Shown here: positions 8,493 through 17,014 of the stretch, in pieces
Position numbering within the stretch: the stretch's first letter is position 1
Layout of the letters: each line of letters opens with the position of its first letter
Assembly (NCBI GenBank): GCA_031400185.1
Contig: JANNPN010000182.1
Coordinates: forward strand, 18,235-82,234
Direction of reading: 5' to 3'
DNA: 64,000 nt
Origin: UTPRO1 sp031400185
GTDB taxonomy: Bacteria > Desulfobacterota > Binatia > UTPRO1
The notes under the pieces: generated by a model
Database searches by the model: none
The model's input: only the letters and a program-made list of their open reading frames with translations
Told to the model about the DNA's origin: nothing
Translations under genes and position numbers: made by a program

Positions 8493-9452
8493 TCATGCGG
8501 GCACCCGTTCCGTCGCGAGCACGGCGCGCGCCGCTCCGGCATCCGGCGCTTCGGCGCGATGGGCGCGGAGCGCCAGCACGACGGTCGTCCCAAGGATCGC
8601 GGCGCCGCAGGCGACGTGCAGGGTCGTCGGCAGCACGGCCTTCTGCGTCCAGATGGTGAGCGCCCCGAGCGTCACTTGCGTGACGACGAGCGCCGCGGCG
8701 ACGAGTGCAGGGCGGACGAGCGCGCGTTCGCGCCCATGCCCGCGGAGCGTGCGGACGATCGTCCATCCGATCACCGCCGTCACCACGACCGCGCCCAGGC
8801 GATGCAGGAAGTGGAGTGCGACTGCCGCCGAGTCGAAGGGCGGGACGATGCGTCCGAAGGCGAGCGGAAAGTCCGGAATCGCGAGCCCGGCTCCCGTGTG
8901 CCGCATGGTCGCCCCGAGGATGAGCTGGCAGTAGACGGTCGCCGCTGCCACGGCCGTGAGGCGTGCGTAGCCGGGATCGGCGGCCGGCCGCGCGGCGGGT
9001 GACCAATCGGGCCGGGTCATGACCGCGAGCGCGACCGTCAGGCAAAGAAACGCCTGCGCAAGGCACGCATGTGCCGACGAGATTGCGGGCGGAAGGAGGA
9101 AGATCACCGTGAGGCCGCCGAGCAGACCCTGCGCGATCACCGTCACGACGGCCACGAGTGCCAGGCGGCGGACGATCGCGTGGGTCTCGACGAGCCACGC
9201 GGCGATCGCGAACGCCACCGTCAGCGCGCCGACCGCCGCCGCCACCATGCGGTGTCCGTGCTCGTAGAACACGCCGCCGACCATGCGCGGGAAGAACTGC
9301 CCGAACGAGAGCGGCCAGTCGGGAACGGCGAGGCCCGAGCCGGTGCTGGTGACGAGACCGCCGACGAAGATCAGGAAGAGGGTCGCGCCCGCCAGGACGA
9401 CGGCGAACCTGTGGAGGGTCTGCGACGAACGGCTCACAGCGGATGCCGGCAC
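8493..9452 (-). CDS. ctaA: Heme A synthase (COX15/CtaA family)
   Basis: Eight-helix membrane enzyme that oxidises the C8 methyl of heme O to give heme A for aa3-type cytochrome oxidase. Heme-ligand and conserved His motifs are visible: FYEHGHRMVA, SSAHACLAQ, MRHTGAGLAIPDFP, LHFLHRLGA and TTLHVACG. Paired GAGLAIPDFP-type segments mark the two-fold repeat. The start is set at GTG 9452, seven bases after the preceding stop and behind a GCAGG; a TTG at 9503 would overlap the upstream micro-protein gene. ctaB follows after 16 bases. Together with the upstream subunit-II-like gene this forms a small cytochrome oxidase maturation unit. Confidence 0.92.
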   Translation of the reverse strand: MPASAVSRSSQTLHRFAVVLAGATLFLIFVGGLVTSTGSGLAVPDWPLSFGQFFPRMVGGVFYEHGHRMVAAAVGALTVAFAIAAWLVETHAIVRRLALVAVVTVIAQGLLGGLTVIFLLPPAISSAHACLAQAFLCLTVALAVMTRPDWSPAARPAADPGYARLTAVAAATVYCQLILGATMRHTGAGLAIPDFPLAFGRIVPPFDSAAVALHFLHRLGAVVVTAVIGWTIVRTLRGHGRERALVRPALVAAALVVTQVTLGALTIWTQKAVLPTTLHVACGAAILGTTVVLALRAHRAEAPDAGAARAVLATERVPA

Positions 9453-9459
9453 GCTGTCG

Positions 9460-9726
9460 TTACCTGCCGTTCTCGCAGGCAACCTGGGGCCGCGCTGCAG
9501 CAATCGCGCTCGCCGCCCGATGGCTCACGACCCCGAAGCCGAGCAGCAGGAGCACCGGCACGAGCGCCCAGACGACCGCGCGCGCGCGGATGCCCCCCAG
9601 TGCGGGCCGCTGCTGCCGCGACAGCAATGCCTGCACGACGATCATGGCGATCGCGGAGCTCCAATAGAGCAGGAGAAACACTCCGCCATCGATCGAGCCG
9701 TTTTCCGGAAGCCACCAGCCGAGCAT
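9460..9726 (-). CDS. Micro-protein resembling the transmembrane domain of cytochrome oxidase subunit II
   Basis: 88 residues with two hydrophobic helices. The N-terminal WWLPENGSIDG and the second-helix segment VVWALVPVLLLLGFGVVS resemble the membrane anchor of subunit II (a WALPE-type start, then EIVWTVVPALLLVLLGVLS-type helix). The cupredoxin domain with the CuA ligands is wholly absent, so it cannot transfer electrons as subunit II does. The gene sits immediately upstream of ctaA, seven bases from the chosen ctaA start. It could be an oxidase assembly factor, an extra small subunit, or a heme A synthase partner. The similarity is judged by eye and needs a profile search. Confidence 0.65.
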   Translation of the reverse strand: MLGWWLPENGSIDGGVFLLLYWSSAIAMIVVQALLSRQQRPALGGIRARAVVWALVPVLLLLGFGVVSHRAASAIAAARPQVACENGR

Positions 9727-9885
9727 TGTGATGTCTTTGGTGATGCCTTTTGGGGATGCCTCTAGGGTCGTACGCCGTGCGCGTGATCCGCGCGGGAGAA
9801 TGGCGGGGTTCGGCGAATGCGGCTGTGTACCGAATTACCTTCGGCGTCGCAAGCTTGCGCGCGGTAGCCGGGCTTCTTCCGCGGA

Positions 9886-10758
9886 TCAGATGACCTTGTT
9901 GAGACTGTACTCGATGATCCCGACGGCACCCGCCTTCATGAGCTTCGGGATGAGCTCGCGAACGACGTCCTCGGCGATCACGCTCTCCACCGAGCACCAG
10001 TCCTTGCCGTAGAGATTCGAGACCGTGGGTGCGGTGATGCTCGGGAGCATGGCGACGATCGTGTCGAGGTGCTGTTTCGGGACGTTGAGCTTGAGCCCGA
10101 CCTGCGTTTCCGCGCGCAGAGCGCCCGTCAGCAACAACCCGATCTGTTCGATCTTCTCGCGCTTCCATGGGTCGGCGAGCGCGTGCGCGTTGGCGATCAG
10201 CTGCGGATTCGAGCTGAAGAGCTCGTCGACGATGCGGAGCCCGTTCGCACGGAGCGTGCTGCCGGTCTCGGTCACCTCGACGATGGCGTCGACGAGGCCC
10301 TCCGCGGCCTTCGCCTCGGTAGCCCCCCACGAGAATTCGACGTCGACATCGATCCCGCGGTCCGTGAAGTAGCGCTTGGTGTAGTTCACGAGCTCGGTCG
10401 CGACCGTCTTGCCGCGGAGGTCTTCGGGCTTTTTCACCGGGGACGCGTCCGGCACGACCAACACCCAACGCGTCGGGCGGATCGTCGCCTTCGAGTAGAC
10501 GAGGTCGCAGATCACCTCGACCTTCGAGTCGTTCTCGAGGATCCAGTCGTGGCCGGTGATGCCGGCGTCGAGCGTGCCCGCCTCGACGTACCGCGCCATC
10601 TCCTGCGCGCGGATGAGGTTGCAGCGGAGCGCGGGGTCGTCGACGGAAGGGAAGTAACTTCGCCCGCCCGAGCTGATCCGCCAGCCCGACTTGCGGAAAA
10701 GCTCGATGGTCGCTTCCTCGAGGCTGCCCTTCGGAATCCCGAGCTTCAGAATGCTCAT
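9886..10758 (-). CDS. hisG: ATP phosphoribosyltransferase, long form
   Basis: First committed enzyme of histidine biosynthesis, condensing ATP and PRPP. The start ATG 10758 gives 290 residues beginning MSILKLGIPKGSLEEAT, the family N-terminus. The GITGHDWI segment and the TELVNYTKRYF / VEVTETGSTLRANGLRI regions form the catalytic domains. Residues after about 215 form the ACT-like regulatory domain (LLTGALRAETQVGLKLNVP), so this is the HisZ-independent, histidine-inhibited long form. It lies seven bases downstream of hisI. No other his genes are in the window. Confidence 0.95.
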   Translation of the reverse strand: MSILKLGIPKGSLEEATIELFRKSGWRISSGGRSYFPSVDDPALRCNLIRAQEMARYVEAGTLDAGITGHDWILENDSKVEVICDLVYSKATIRPTRWVLVVPDASPVKKPEDLRGKTVATELVNYTKRYFTDRGIDVDVEFSWGATEAKAAEGLVDAIVEVTETGSTLRANGLRIVDELFSSNPQLIANAHALADPWKREKIEQIGLLLTGALRAETQVGLKLNVPKQHLDTIVAMLPSITAPTVSNLYGKDWCSVESVIAEDVVRELIPKLMKAGAVGIIEYSLNKVI

Positions 10759-10765
10759 TTCAAGC

Positions 10766-11143
10766 TCATTTCGCGTAGACCTTCGCGGGATCGAAGACGC
10801 GGGTCTCGACGACCTGCCAGCCCGCGCCGTCGCGGCGGCGAAAGAAGCAGCTCGGATAGCCCTCGTGGCAGGCGGCGCCCTCCTGCTCGACCTTGAGGAG
10901 CACGGTGTCGCCGTCACAGTCGACGTGGATGGCCGTCACCTTCTGGCGATGGCCGGAGGTCTCGCCCTTCACCCAGAACGTCTGCCGGGAGCGGCTCCAG
11001 TACGTCGCCCACCCGGTCGCCACCGTGCGGTCGAACGACTCCTGGTTCATGTAGGCGAGCATCAGGACGGCGCCCGAGCCGGCGTCCTGGACGATGACGG
11101 GGACGAGGCCGTCCCCCTTGGCGAAATCGATGGTCGAGCTCAT
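10766..11143 (-). CDS. hisI: Phosphoribosyl-AMP cyclohydrolase
   Basis: Third step of histidine biosynthesis, opening the purine ring of phosphoribosyl-AMP. 125 residues from ATG 11143. Hallmarks are LMLAYMNQESFDRT, YWSRSRQTFWVKGETSGH, the metal-binding VDCDGDTVL and the Zn-ligand region GAACHEGYPSCFFR. The phosphoribosyl-ATP pyrophosphatase (HisE) half of bifunctional HisIE is absent. It is divergent from lpxD, with a spacer of roughly 100 bases, and leads the hisI-hisG pair. Confidence 0.95.
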   Translation of the reverse strand: MSSTIDFAKGDGLVPVIVQDAGSGAVLMLAYMNQESFDRTVATGWATYWSRSRQTFWVKGETSGHRQKVTAIHVDCDGDTVLLKVEQEGAACHEGYPSCFFRRRDGAGWQVVETRVFDPAKVYAK

Positions 11144-11249
11144 GAAGGCAAATCCGGAACCGAGCGTCGTAACACAGGGCTCCTGCACCGGCAAATTCGC
11201 ATGGGAGGCGGCTTGCGGGGCATGACGCTTCGGCCTAATGCTCGCGACG

Positions 11250-12287
11250 ATGACGCTCGCGGAGATCGCGGAACGCCTCGGCTGCGAGCTCCGGGGCGAT
11301 GGCTCGATCGTCGTCAACGCCATTCGCGGTCTCGAGGAAGCGGGGCCGGGCGACCTCACGTTCCTCGCCAACCCCAAGTACGCCGCGCAGCTCGCGGCAA
11401 CGCGCGCCTCCGCGGCGATCGTCGCCGCGAGCCAACCCGAGATAGCGATCGCGACCCTCCGCGCGGACAATCCCTATCTCTGTTTCGCGCGGGCGCTCGA
11501 GCTCTTTCACCGGCCGGTGGTTCCGCCGGTCGGCGTGCACCCGACGGCGGTCGTCGCGGCGAGCGCCCGCATCGCCGAGCCCGTTTCCATTGGCCCCTAC
11601 GCGGTCGTCGGCGACGACGTGGTGATCGGTCCCGGAGCCACGATCCACCCACACGTGACGATCTATGCCGGCGTGCAGATCGGCCGCGACTTCGTCGCGC
11701 ACGCAGGCGTCGTCGTCCGCGAGTACGTACGGATCGGCGACCGCGTGGTGCTGCACGCGGGTGTCGTGATCGGCGCCGACGGGTTCGGGTTCGCGCCGAG
11801 CCCGACGGGCGCGGTCAAGATCCCGCAGGCCGGCATCGTGGTCGTCGAGGACGACGTCGAGATCGGCGCCAACACGACCGTCGATCGCGCCACGCTCGAG
11901 GCGACGACCATTCGCCGCGGCGCGAAGCTCGACAACCTCGTGATGGTCGCCCACAACTGCGAGGTCGGCGCGCACAGCTTCCTCGCAGCGCAGGTCGGGA
12001 TCGCGGGTTCGACGAAGATCGGCCGCGGCGTGCAGATGGGCGGCCAGGCGGGCGCCGCCGGCCACCTGACGATCGGCGACGGGGTACAGATCGCGGGCCA
12101 GAGCGGGGTGCCGAACTCGATCCCGGCCGGCACGACCGTCGGCGGGTATCCCGCGATCGAGGTCGGGCTCTGGCGGCGCACGTCGGCCGCGCTGCTCCGG
12201 CTCCCGGAATTGTTGCGGCGGGTCCGGCGCTTGGAGCGCCGCCTCGGGCTCCGCCGGGACGGGTCGGACGAGAGCGGGGCGAGCTGA
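11250..12287 (+). CDS. lpxD: UDP-3-O-(3-hydroxyacyl)glucosamine N-acyltransferase
   Basis: Third step of lipid A synthesis: it adds the N-linked hydroxyacyl chain using acyl-ACP. The N-terminal uridine-binding domain (residues 1-100, with the FLANPKY motif) is followed by left-handed beta-helix hexapeptide repeats. The catalytic His lies in MVAHNCEVG, and GADGFGFAP is also conserved. The C-terminal helix ends in an Arg-rich tail. The start is placed at ATG 11250 (MTLAEIAERLG, the usual N-terminus); ATG 11238 would add four residues. Neither has a clear Shine-Dalgarno. It stands apart from the other lpx genes. Confidence 0.93.
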   Translation: MTLAEIAERLGCELRGDGSIVVNAIRGLEEAGPGDLTFLANPKYAAQLAATRASAAIVAASQPEIAIATLRADNPYLCFARALELFHRPVVPPVGVHPTAVVAASARIAEPVSIGPYAVVGDDVVIGPGATIHPHVTIYAGVQIGRDFVAHAGVVVREYVRIGDRVVLHAGVVIGADGFGFAPSPTGAVKIPQAGIVVVEDDVEIGANTTVDRATLEATTIRRGAKLDNLVMVAHNCEVGAHSFLAAQVGIAGSTKIGRGVQMGGQAGAAGHLTIGDGVQIAGQSGVPNSIPAGTTVGGYPAIEVGLWRRTSAALLRLPELLRRVRRLERRLGLRRDGSDESGAS

Positions 12288-12304
12288 GCGCGACGGCCAC
12301 ACGC

Positions 12305-12333
12305 TTGTCGCCGTCGGCTCGGGCCCGTATACC
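12305..12333 (+). promoter_or_regulatory. Candidate sigma-70 promoter for the yceD-rpmF-fab operon
   Basis: TTGTCG at 12305-12310 and TATACC at 12328-12333 are separated by 17 bases. They lie about 57 bases before the yceD start in an otherwise GC-rich spacer. The spacing is ideal and each box matches four of six consensus bases. Confidence 0.5.
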
Positions 12334-12389
12334 TTCCCCTCCGGGTTCGCATCCGCGTCCTCTTCGGGGCGCCGGCAGCTCTTTCGACG

Positions 12390-12923
12390 ATGAAGATCCA
12401 GCTGAACGACATCCTCGCGGTCGAAGATCAACTCGACTACGCCGAGCCAGTCGAGGCGCTGAACGCGACGCTCGCGAGCGCCAACCACGAGTACGAGTTT
12501 CGGGAACCACTGCAGGTTCGCGTGCGCTACTCCCGGTCGCAGATGGATCTGTTCTTCGAGGGCGAGGTGCGGGGGCGGGGGGTCGGGATCTGCGGCCGTT
12601 GCCTCGAGGAGTTCCCCCTGGACGTCGGGCAGGAGCTCTCGCTGGTGCTGACCCCGGCGACTCGGCTCAGCGGCGAGATCGAGCTCGCGCCGGGCGATCT
12701 CACCCAGTCCTTCTACGAGGGCACCGAGATCGACCTCACCCCGCTCATGTACGAGCAGATCATGCTCGCCTTGCCCACGCGGCCACTCTGTGGTGAAGAG
12801 TGCCGCGGGCTTTGCCCGCAGTGCGGGAGCAACCGTAACACCGGCCAATGTGCCTGTGTGGTCGACGCCGGCGATCCCCGCTGGTCCGCGCTCCGCAATC
12901 TCAAGATCGACCGCGACGCCTAG
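12390..12923 (+). CDS. YceD/DUF177 family protein (23S rRNA accumulation factor)
   Basis: 177 residues. The DUF177 core is recognised by the ICGRCLEEF motif in the middle and a C-terminal Cys cluster (LCGEECRGLCPQCG, then QCAC), which probably binds zinc. Family members sit before rpmF in most bacteria and influence 23S rRNA accumulation; the exact mechanism is not established. Here too rpmF follows after 18 bases, supporting a shared operon and a ribosome-related role. Confidence 0.88.
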   Translation: MKIQLNDILAVEDQLDYAEPVEALNATLASANHEYEFREPLQVRVRYSRSQMDLFFEGEVRGRGVGICGRCLEEFPLDVGQELSLVLTPATRLSGEIELAPGDLTQSFYEGTEIDLTPLMYEQIMLALPTRPLCGEECRGLCPQCGSNRNTGQCACVVDAGDPRWSALRNLKIDRDA

Positions 12924-12941
12924 CGCGCGGAGGAGGATTCC

Positions 12942-13124
12942 ATGGCAGTTCCGAAACGACGGACGTCGACGACCAAGCGCAACAAGCGTCGTGCGCACGA
13001 CGCGCTCCGGCCCGCGAGCTTCATCACCTGTCCCAATTGCAACGAGCCGATGCTGCGACATCGCGCCTGTTCCCACTGCGGTGAGTACCGGGGCCGCAAG
13101 GTGCTCGACACCGCGGAGGCGTGA
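12942..13124 (+). CDS. rpmF: 50S ribosomal protein L32
   Basis: 60 residues starting MAVPKRRTSTTKRNKRRAH, the standard L32 N-terminus. The zinc-binding form is present, with four Cys in CPNCNEPMLRHRACSHC. A good ribosome binding site (GGAGGA) precedes the ATG. The stop codon overlaps the GTG start of fabD. Confidence 0.97.
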   Translation: MAVPKRRTSTTKRNKRRAHDALRPASFITCPNCNEPMLRHRACSHCGEYRGRKVLDTAEA

Positions 13125-14071
13125 GTTCGTCGTCGGCCGCGACGCCGCCAACCCGGGACGTCGAGTCCAGCGGGGTGACGGCGCTCCTCTTCCCCGGCCA
13201 AGGGTCGCAGCGCGTCGGAATGGGCCAGCGCCTCGCCGCCGAGCACCCGGCGGCGCGCGCGGTGATGGAAGAGGCGGACGACGCGCTCGAGTACCCGCTC
13301 TCCCGGCTCTGCTGGGAAGGTTCGGAAGCCGACCTCACGCGCACGGAGTTCTGTCAGCCCGCGATCCTCGCGGTGAGCGTCGCCATGTGGCGCGCGCTCG
13401 GTGCGGCACGCGGGCTCGCGCCACGCTGGGTTGCCGGGCACAGCCTCGGGGAGTACACGGCCCTCGTCGTGGCCGACGCGCTCGCGTTTCGTGACGCGGT
13501 CCGCCTGGTGCGTCTCCGTGGCCGCTTCATGCAGGCGGCGGTGCCCGAGGGTATCGGGGCCATGGCGGCGATCGTCGGCCTCGACGACGCGCGGGTGACG
13601 GAGCTCTGCGCGGCCTTCGCGCACGGCGAGGTCGTGAGTCCCGCGAACTTCAACGGCGGCGGCCAGGTGGTCGTGGCGGGTCACCGCGGCGCGGTCGCGC
13701 GCGTGATGGACGCAGCGCGAGCGCTGCGTGGCCGCGTCGTGCCGCTCGCGGTGAGCGCCCCGTTCCACTGCGCGCTCATGGCGCCGGCGGCGGCCGAGCT
13801 CGAGGGTGTGCTCGCGACGGTCGCGATCGCAGACCCGACCATTCCGGTCGTGGGCAACGTCGACGCCGCGCCGAACACCGACGGCCGCCGCATCCGCGAG
13901 CTGCTCGTCACCCAGGTGACCGCGCCCGTCCGATGGGCCGAGTCGATGCTGCGTTTGCAGGCACTCGGCTGCGGGCGCGCGATCGAGGTCGGACCGGGAC
14001 AGGTGCTGGCGAAGATTCTTCAGCGGATGAAGCTCGGCATCGCGACCAGCGGCATCGAGGAGCTCGCGTGA
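13121..14071 (+). CDS. fabD: Malonyl-CoA-acyl carrier protein transacylase
   Basis: Loads malonyl groups onto ACP for fatty acid synthesis. FPGQGSQ opens the fold, the nucleophile Ser lies in GHSLGEYTAL, a conserved Arg is in LVRLRGRFM and the catalytic His is in APFHCALM. 316 residues, a normal length. The GTG start overlaps the rpmF stop (GTGA) and is preceded by GCGGAGG. The usual plsX and fabH between rpmF and fabD are absent here. fabG is coupled downstream by another GTGA overlap. Confidence 0.96.
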   Translation: MSSSSAATPPTRDVESSGVTALLFPGQGSQRVGMGQRLAAEHPAARAVMEEADDALEYPLSRLCWEGSEADLTRTEFCQPAILAVSVAMWRALGAARGLAPRWVAGHSLGEYTALVVADALAFRDAVRLVRLRGRFMQAAVPEGIGAMAAIVGLDDARVTELCAAFAHGEVVSPANFNGGGQVVVAGHRGAVARVMDAARALRGRVVPLAVSAPFHCALMAPAAAELEGVLATVAIADPTIPVVGNVDAAPNTDGRRIRELLVTQVTAPVRWAESMLRLQALGCGRAIEVGPGQVLAKILQRMKLGIATSGIEELA

Positions 14072-14811
14072 CGCTCGCCGGTCAGGTCGCGCTCGTGACC
14101 GGTGCGTCGCGGGGCATCGGCGCGGCGATCGCCCGTGAGCTCGCGGCCTCCGGCGCGCACGTCGTGCTGGGCTGCCGCGCGCAGCGCGAGCAGGCCGAGG
14201 CGATCGTCGGCGAAATCGCGGCGCGCGGAGGCTCTGCGGAAGCGGTGAGCTTCGACGTTGCGAACGGCGCGGAGGTCGATGCGGCCGTCCGGGAGATGCT
14301 CGCGCGCCTTGGCAAGATAGACGTTCTGGTAAATAATGCCGGCGTTTCTGCGGACGCCCTGATCGTACGCATCACCGACGATCAGTGGCAGCGTGTCCTC
14401 GACGTCAACCTCAAGGGGGTCTTCAACTGCACCAAGTCCGTCGCCCGTTCGATGATGCGGGCGCGGAGTGGTCGAATCGTCAACCTCAGCTCGGTCGTGG
14501 GCGTCACGGGCAATGCGGGACAGGCGGCCTACGCCGCCGCGAAGGCCGGAATCATCGGGTTCACCAAATCGACCGCGCGTGAGCTCGCGTCGCGGGGCGT
14601 CACCGCCAACGCAGTGGCACCCGGAATCATCGAGACCGACATGACCGAAGCCCTGGACGCGAGCACGAAGGAGATGTACCGAGCCATGGTCCCCCTCGGC
14701 CGATTGGGGCGGGGGGAGGACGTCGCAGCCGCCGTCACCTTTCTCGCGGGTCCGGGCGCGAGCTACATCACGGGACAAGTCATTCACATCAACGGCGGTA
14801 TGTACGTGTGA
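14068..14811 (+). CDS. fabG: 3-oxoacyl-ACP reductase
   Basis: NADPH-dependent short-chain dehydrogenase that reduces beta-ketoacyl-ACP. It has the Rossmann motif GASRGIG, NNAG, the catalytic Ser in NLSSVVG and YAAAK with the Tyr/Lys pair. 247 residues ending in NGGMYV, as in true FabG. The GTG start overlaps the fabD stop. The frame extends upstream to 13933 within fabD, but that part is not conserved. acpP follows after nine bases. Confidence 0.96.
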   Translation: MTLAGQVALVTGASRGIGAAIARELAASGAHVVLGCRAQREQAEAIVGEIAARGGSAEAVSFDVANGAEVDAAVREMLARLGKIDVLVNNAGVSADALIVRITDDQWQRVLDVNLKGVFNCTKSVARSMMRARSGRIVNLSSVVGVTGNAGQAAYAAAKAGIIGFTKSTARELASRGVTANAVAPGIIETDMTEALDASTKEMYRAMVPLGRLGRGEDVAAAVTFLAGPGASYITGQVIHINGGMYV

Positions 14812-14820
14812 GGAGGAAGC

Positions 14821-15057
14821 ATGGCATCAGCGGTTGAGGCCAAGGTACGCGAGATCATCTGCGAGCAGCTTGGCGTCAGTGAAGACGAGGTCACGCCCGA
14901 GGCGTCGTTCATCGAGGATCTCGGTGCCGACTCGTTGGACATCGTCGAGCTGGTGATGGCCCTGGAGGAAGAGTACGAGATGGAGATCTCGGACGAAGAG
15001 GCCGAGAAGATCCGCACCGTGCAGGACGTAGTGAACTACATCGAAAGTCAGAAGTAG
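14821..15057 (+). CDS. acpP: Acyl carrier protein
   Basis: 78 residues, acidic, with the phosphopantetheine attachment Ser in GADSLDIVEL. It carries growing acyl chains for fatty acid and lipid A synthesis. A strong GAGGAAG ribosome binding site precedes the ATG. The next gene is glyA rather than the expected fabF, with a 150-base spacer. That spacer contains GAGCGTCG followed by two CGACGCTC complements near 15060-15107, possibly a weak transcript end. Confidence 0.97.
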   Translation: MASAVEAKVREIICEQLGVSEDEVTPEASFIEDLGADSLDIVELVMALEEEYEMEISDEEAEKIRTVQDVVNYIESQK

Positions 15058-15207
15058 AGGGAGCGTCGGTCGGCGTTGCCTGTCGATCCGGCGACGCTCG
15101 ACGCTCCGGGGTTGCGTGACGATCGCAGAGGCCCGCCGACGTCGTACGGAAGGGCCAGCTCTGCGTTTTTTAGCGGTGAAGGACGCTCCGAGCGAGGGAC
15201 GCGAAGC

Positions 15208-16491
15208 ATGACCACCAGCCATCTAGCCACGGCAGATCCGGAAGTGATGGACGCCATCCGTCGCGAGACGGGGCGGCAACAAAAGAACCTCGAGCTTATC
15301 GCATCCGAGAACATCGTGAGCGAAGCCGTGCTCGAGGCGCAGGGCTCGGTCCTCACCAACAAGTACGCCGAGGGGTACTCGGGGAAGCGCTACTACGGCG
15401 GGTGCGAGTTCGTAGACGTCGTCGAGGACCTGGCGATCGCACGCGTGAAGGAGCTCTTCGGCGCCGAGCACGCCAACGTGCAGCCGCATTCGGGCTCGCA
15501 GGCCAACATGGCCGTGTATTTTTCGCAGCTCGAGCCGGGCGCGACGATGCTCGCCATGAACCTGAGCCACGGCGGACATCTTACCCACGGGAGTCCCGTC
15601 AACTTCTCTGGCAAGTTCTTCAACGTCGTCCACTACGGCGTTCGCGAGTCGGACCACCGGCTCGACTACGAGCAACTCGAGGCGCTCGCTCGCCAGCACC
15701 GTCCGAAGATGATCGTCGCCGGCTACAGCGCGTACCCGCGCGATCTCGACTTCGCCCGGTTCCGCGCGATAGCGGACGACGTCGGTGCGCTGTTGATGAC
15801 CGACATGGCGCACTTCGCAGGGCTGGTCGCCGCGGGGGTTCACGCGTCGCCCGTGCCGCACTGCGACTTCGTGACCAGTACGACGCACAAGACGCTGCGC
15901 GGGCCGCGCGGCGGCCTCATCCTCTGCAAGGAGAAGCACGCCAAGAGCGTGAACTCGTCCGTCTTTCCGGGTAACCAGGGCGGCCCGCTGATGCACGCGA
16001 TCGCCGCGAAGGCGGTCGCCTTCAAAGAAGCGCTCGCCCCGGAGTTCAAGGCGTATCAGCGGCAGACCGTCGCCAACGCGAAGGCCCTCGCGGCGAGCCT
16101 CATCGAGCACGGGTTTCAGCTGCTGACGGGCGGCACCGACAACCACCTCATGATGATGGATCTCCGCGGCAGCGAGCTCACCGGCAAGGTCGCCGAGGCG
16201 ACGCTCGACCGGGCGCGTATCACGGTGAACAAGAACACCGTGCCGTTCGACCCGCGTTCGCCGATGGTGACGAGCGGCGTGCGGATCGGAACGCCGGCGG
16301 TGACGTCGCGGGGCATGCGCGAGCCGGAGATGGCCGTCATCGGCGGGCTCGTGGCGCAGGCGCTCTCGCGGGTGGGGGACGAGGGCGGGCTGCGGGCGAT
16401 CGGCGACGAGGTCGAGGCGCTGTGCGCGCGCTTCCCGATTTATCTCGAGCGGCCTTCGGACCGCTCGGCGCCTGAACGCGTCGGGGCGTAG
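15208..16491 (+). CDS. glyA: Serine hydroxymethyltransferase
   Basis: PLP enzyme interconverting serine and glycine while charging tetrahydrofolate with a one-carbon unit, which feeds purine synthesis. 427 residues from ATG 15208, behind GAGGGA. The ENLELIASEN-type motif (NLELIASENIVS), YAEGYSGKRYYGG and the PLP-Lys segment TSTTHKTLRGPRGG are present. The frame is open back to 15076, but that extension is not conserved. nrdR follows after six bases. Confidence 0.96.
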   Translation: MTTSHLATADPEVMDAIRRETGRQQKNLELIASENIVSEAVLEAQGSVLTNKYAEGYSGKRYYGGCEFVDVVEDLAIARVKELFGAEHANVQPHSGSQANMAVYFSQLEPGATMLAMNLSHGGHLTHGSPVNFSGKFFNVVHYGVRESDHRLDYEQLEALARQHRPKMIVAGYSAYPRDLDFARFRAIADDVGALLMTDMAHFAGLVAAGVHASPVPHCDFVTSTTHKTLRGPRGGLILCKEKHAKSVNSSVFPGNQGGPLMHAIAAKAVAFKEALAPEFKAYQRQTVANAKALAASLIEHGFQLLTGGTDNHLMMMDLRGSELTGKVAEATLDRARITVNKNTVPFDPRSPMVTSGVRIGTPAVTSRGMREPEMAVIGGLVAQALSRVGDEGGLRAIGDEVEALCARFPIYLERPSDRSAPERVGA

Positions 16492-16497
16492 TCGCCA

Positions 16498-16989
16498 GTG
16501 AAGTGCCCCTTCTGCCGCGATCTCGAGAACAAGGTCATCGATTCGCGTCTCTCGAAAGAGGGTGATGTCATCCGGCGGCGCCGCGAGTGTCTGCAGTGCA
16601 CGCGGCGCTTCACGACCTACGAGCGTGCCGAGGAAGCATTCCCGCTGATCGTCAAGAAGGATGGCCGACGGGAGCCGTTCGACCGCATGAAGATCGTCGC
16701 GGGCCTCAAGCGGGCCTGCGAGAAGCGGCCCGTGGGCATTGAGGCGATCGAAGCGGTTGTCGACCGGATCGAGCGCGGGCTGCAAGAGCGCGGCGAGAAG
16801 GAGCTCCCGAGCTCGACCATAGGTGAGGCGTTGATGCGCGAGCTCCACGGCCTCGACAAGGTCGCCTACGTGCGTTTTGCCTCGGTGTATCGGTCTTTCG
16901 AGGACATCGGCGAGTTCATGGAGGAGCTCGAGACGCTGCTGAAGGAGCGCCGTCACGACGCGCAAAGCCGGAAGCCGAAGGACCGCTGA
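16498..16989 (+). CDS. nrdR: Transcriptional repressor NrdR
   Basis: 163 residues, GTG start. The N-terminal zinc ribbon (CPFCRD, then CLQCTRRF) binds NrdR boxes, and the ATP-cone domain (LIVKKDGRREPFDRMKI) senses ATP/dATP. It represses ribonucleotide reductase genes, none of which are in this window. The position between glyA and ribD is the usual one in related bacteria. Confidence 0.95.
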   Translation: MKCPFCRDLENKVIDSRLSKEGDVIRRRRECLQCTRRFTTYERAEEAFPLIVKKDGRREPFDRMKIVAGLKRACEKRPVGIEAIEAVVDRIERGLQERGEKELPSSTIGEALMRELHGLDKVAYVRFASVYRSFEDIGEFMEELETLLKERRHDAQSRKPKDR

Positions 16990-17014
16990 GCCATCCGCCA
17001 CCGACGCGCGCTGG

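Noticed and set aside
9848..9859. 12-base palindrome CGCAAGCTTGCG downstream of hisG as an operator
   Set aside because: It is isolated, has no T-tract and no second copy nearby; chance is likely in this composition. Nothing else was seen in the 159-base spacer.
16990..17014. FMN riboswitch ahead of the riboflavin genes
   Set aside because: Only 25 bases separate nrdR and ribD, too short for the aptamer, and no FMN-aptamer motif is seen upstream of ribBA or ribH.
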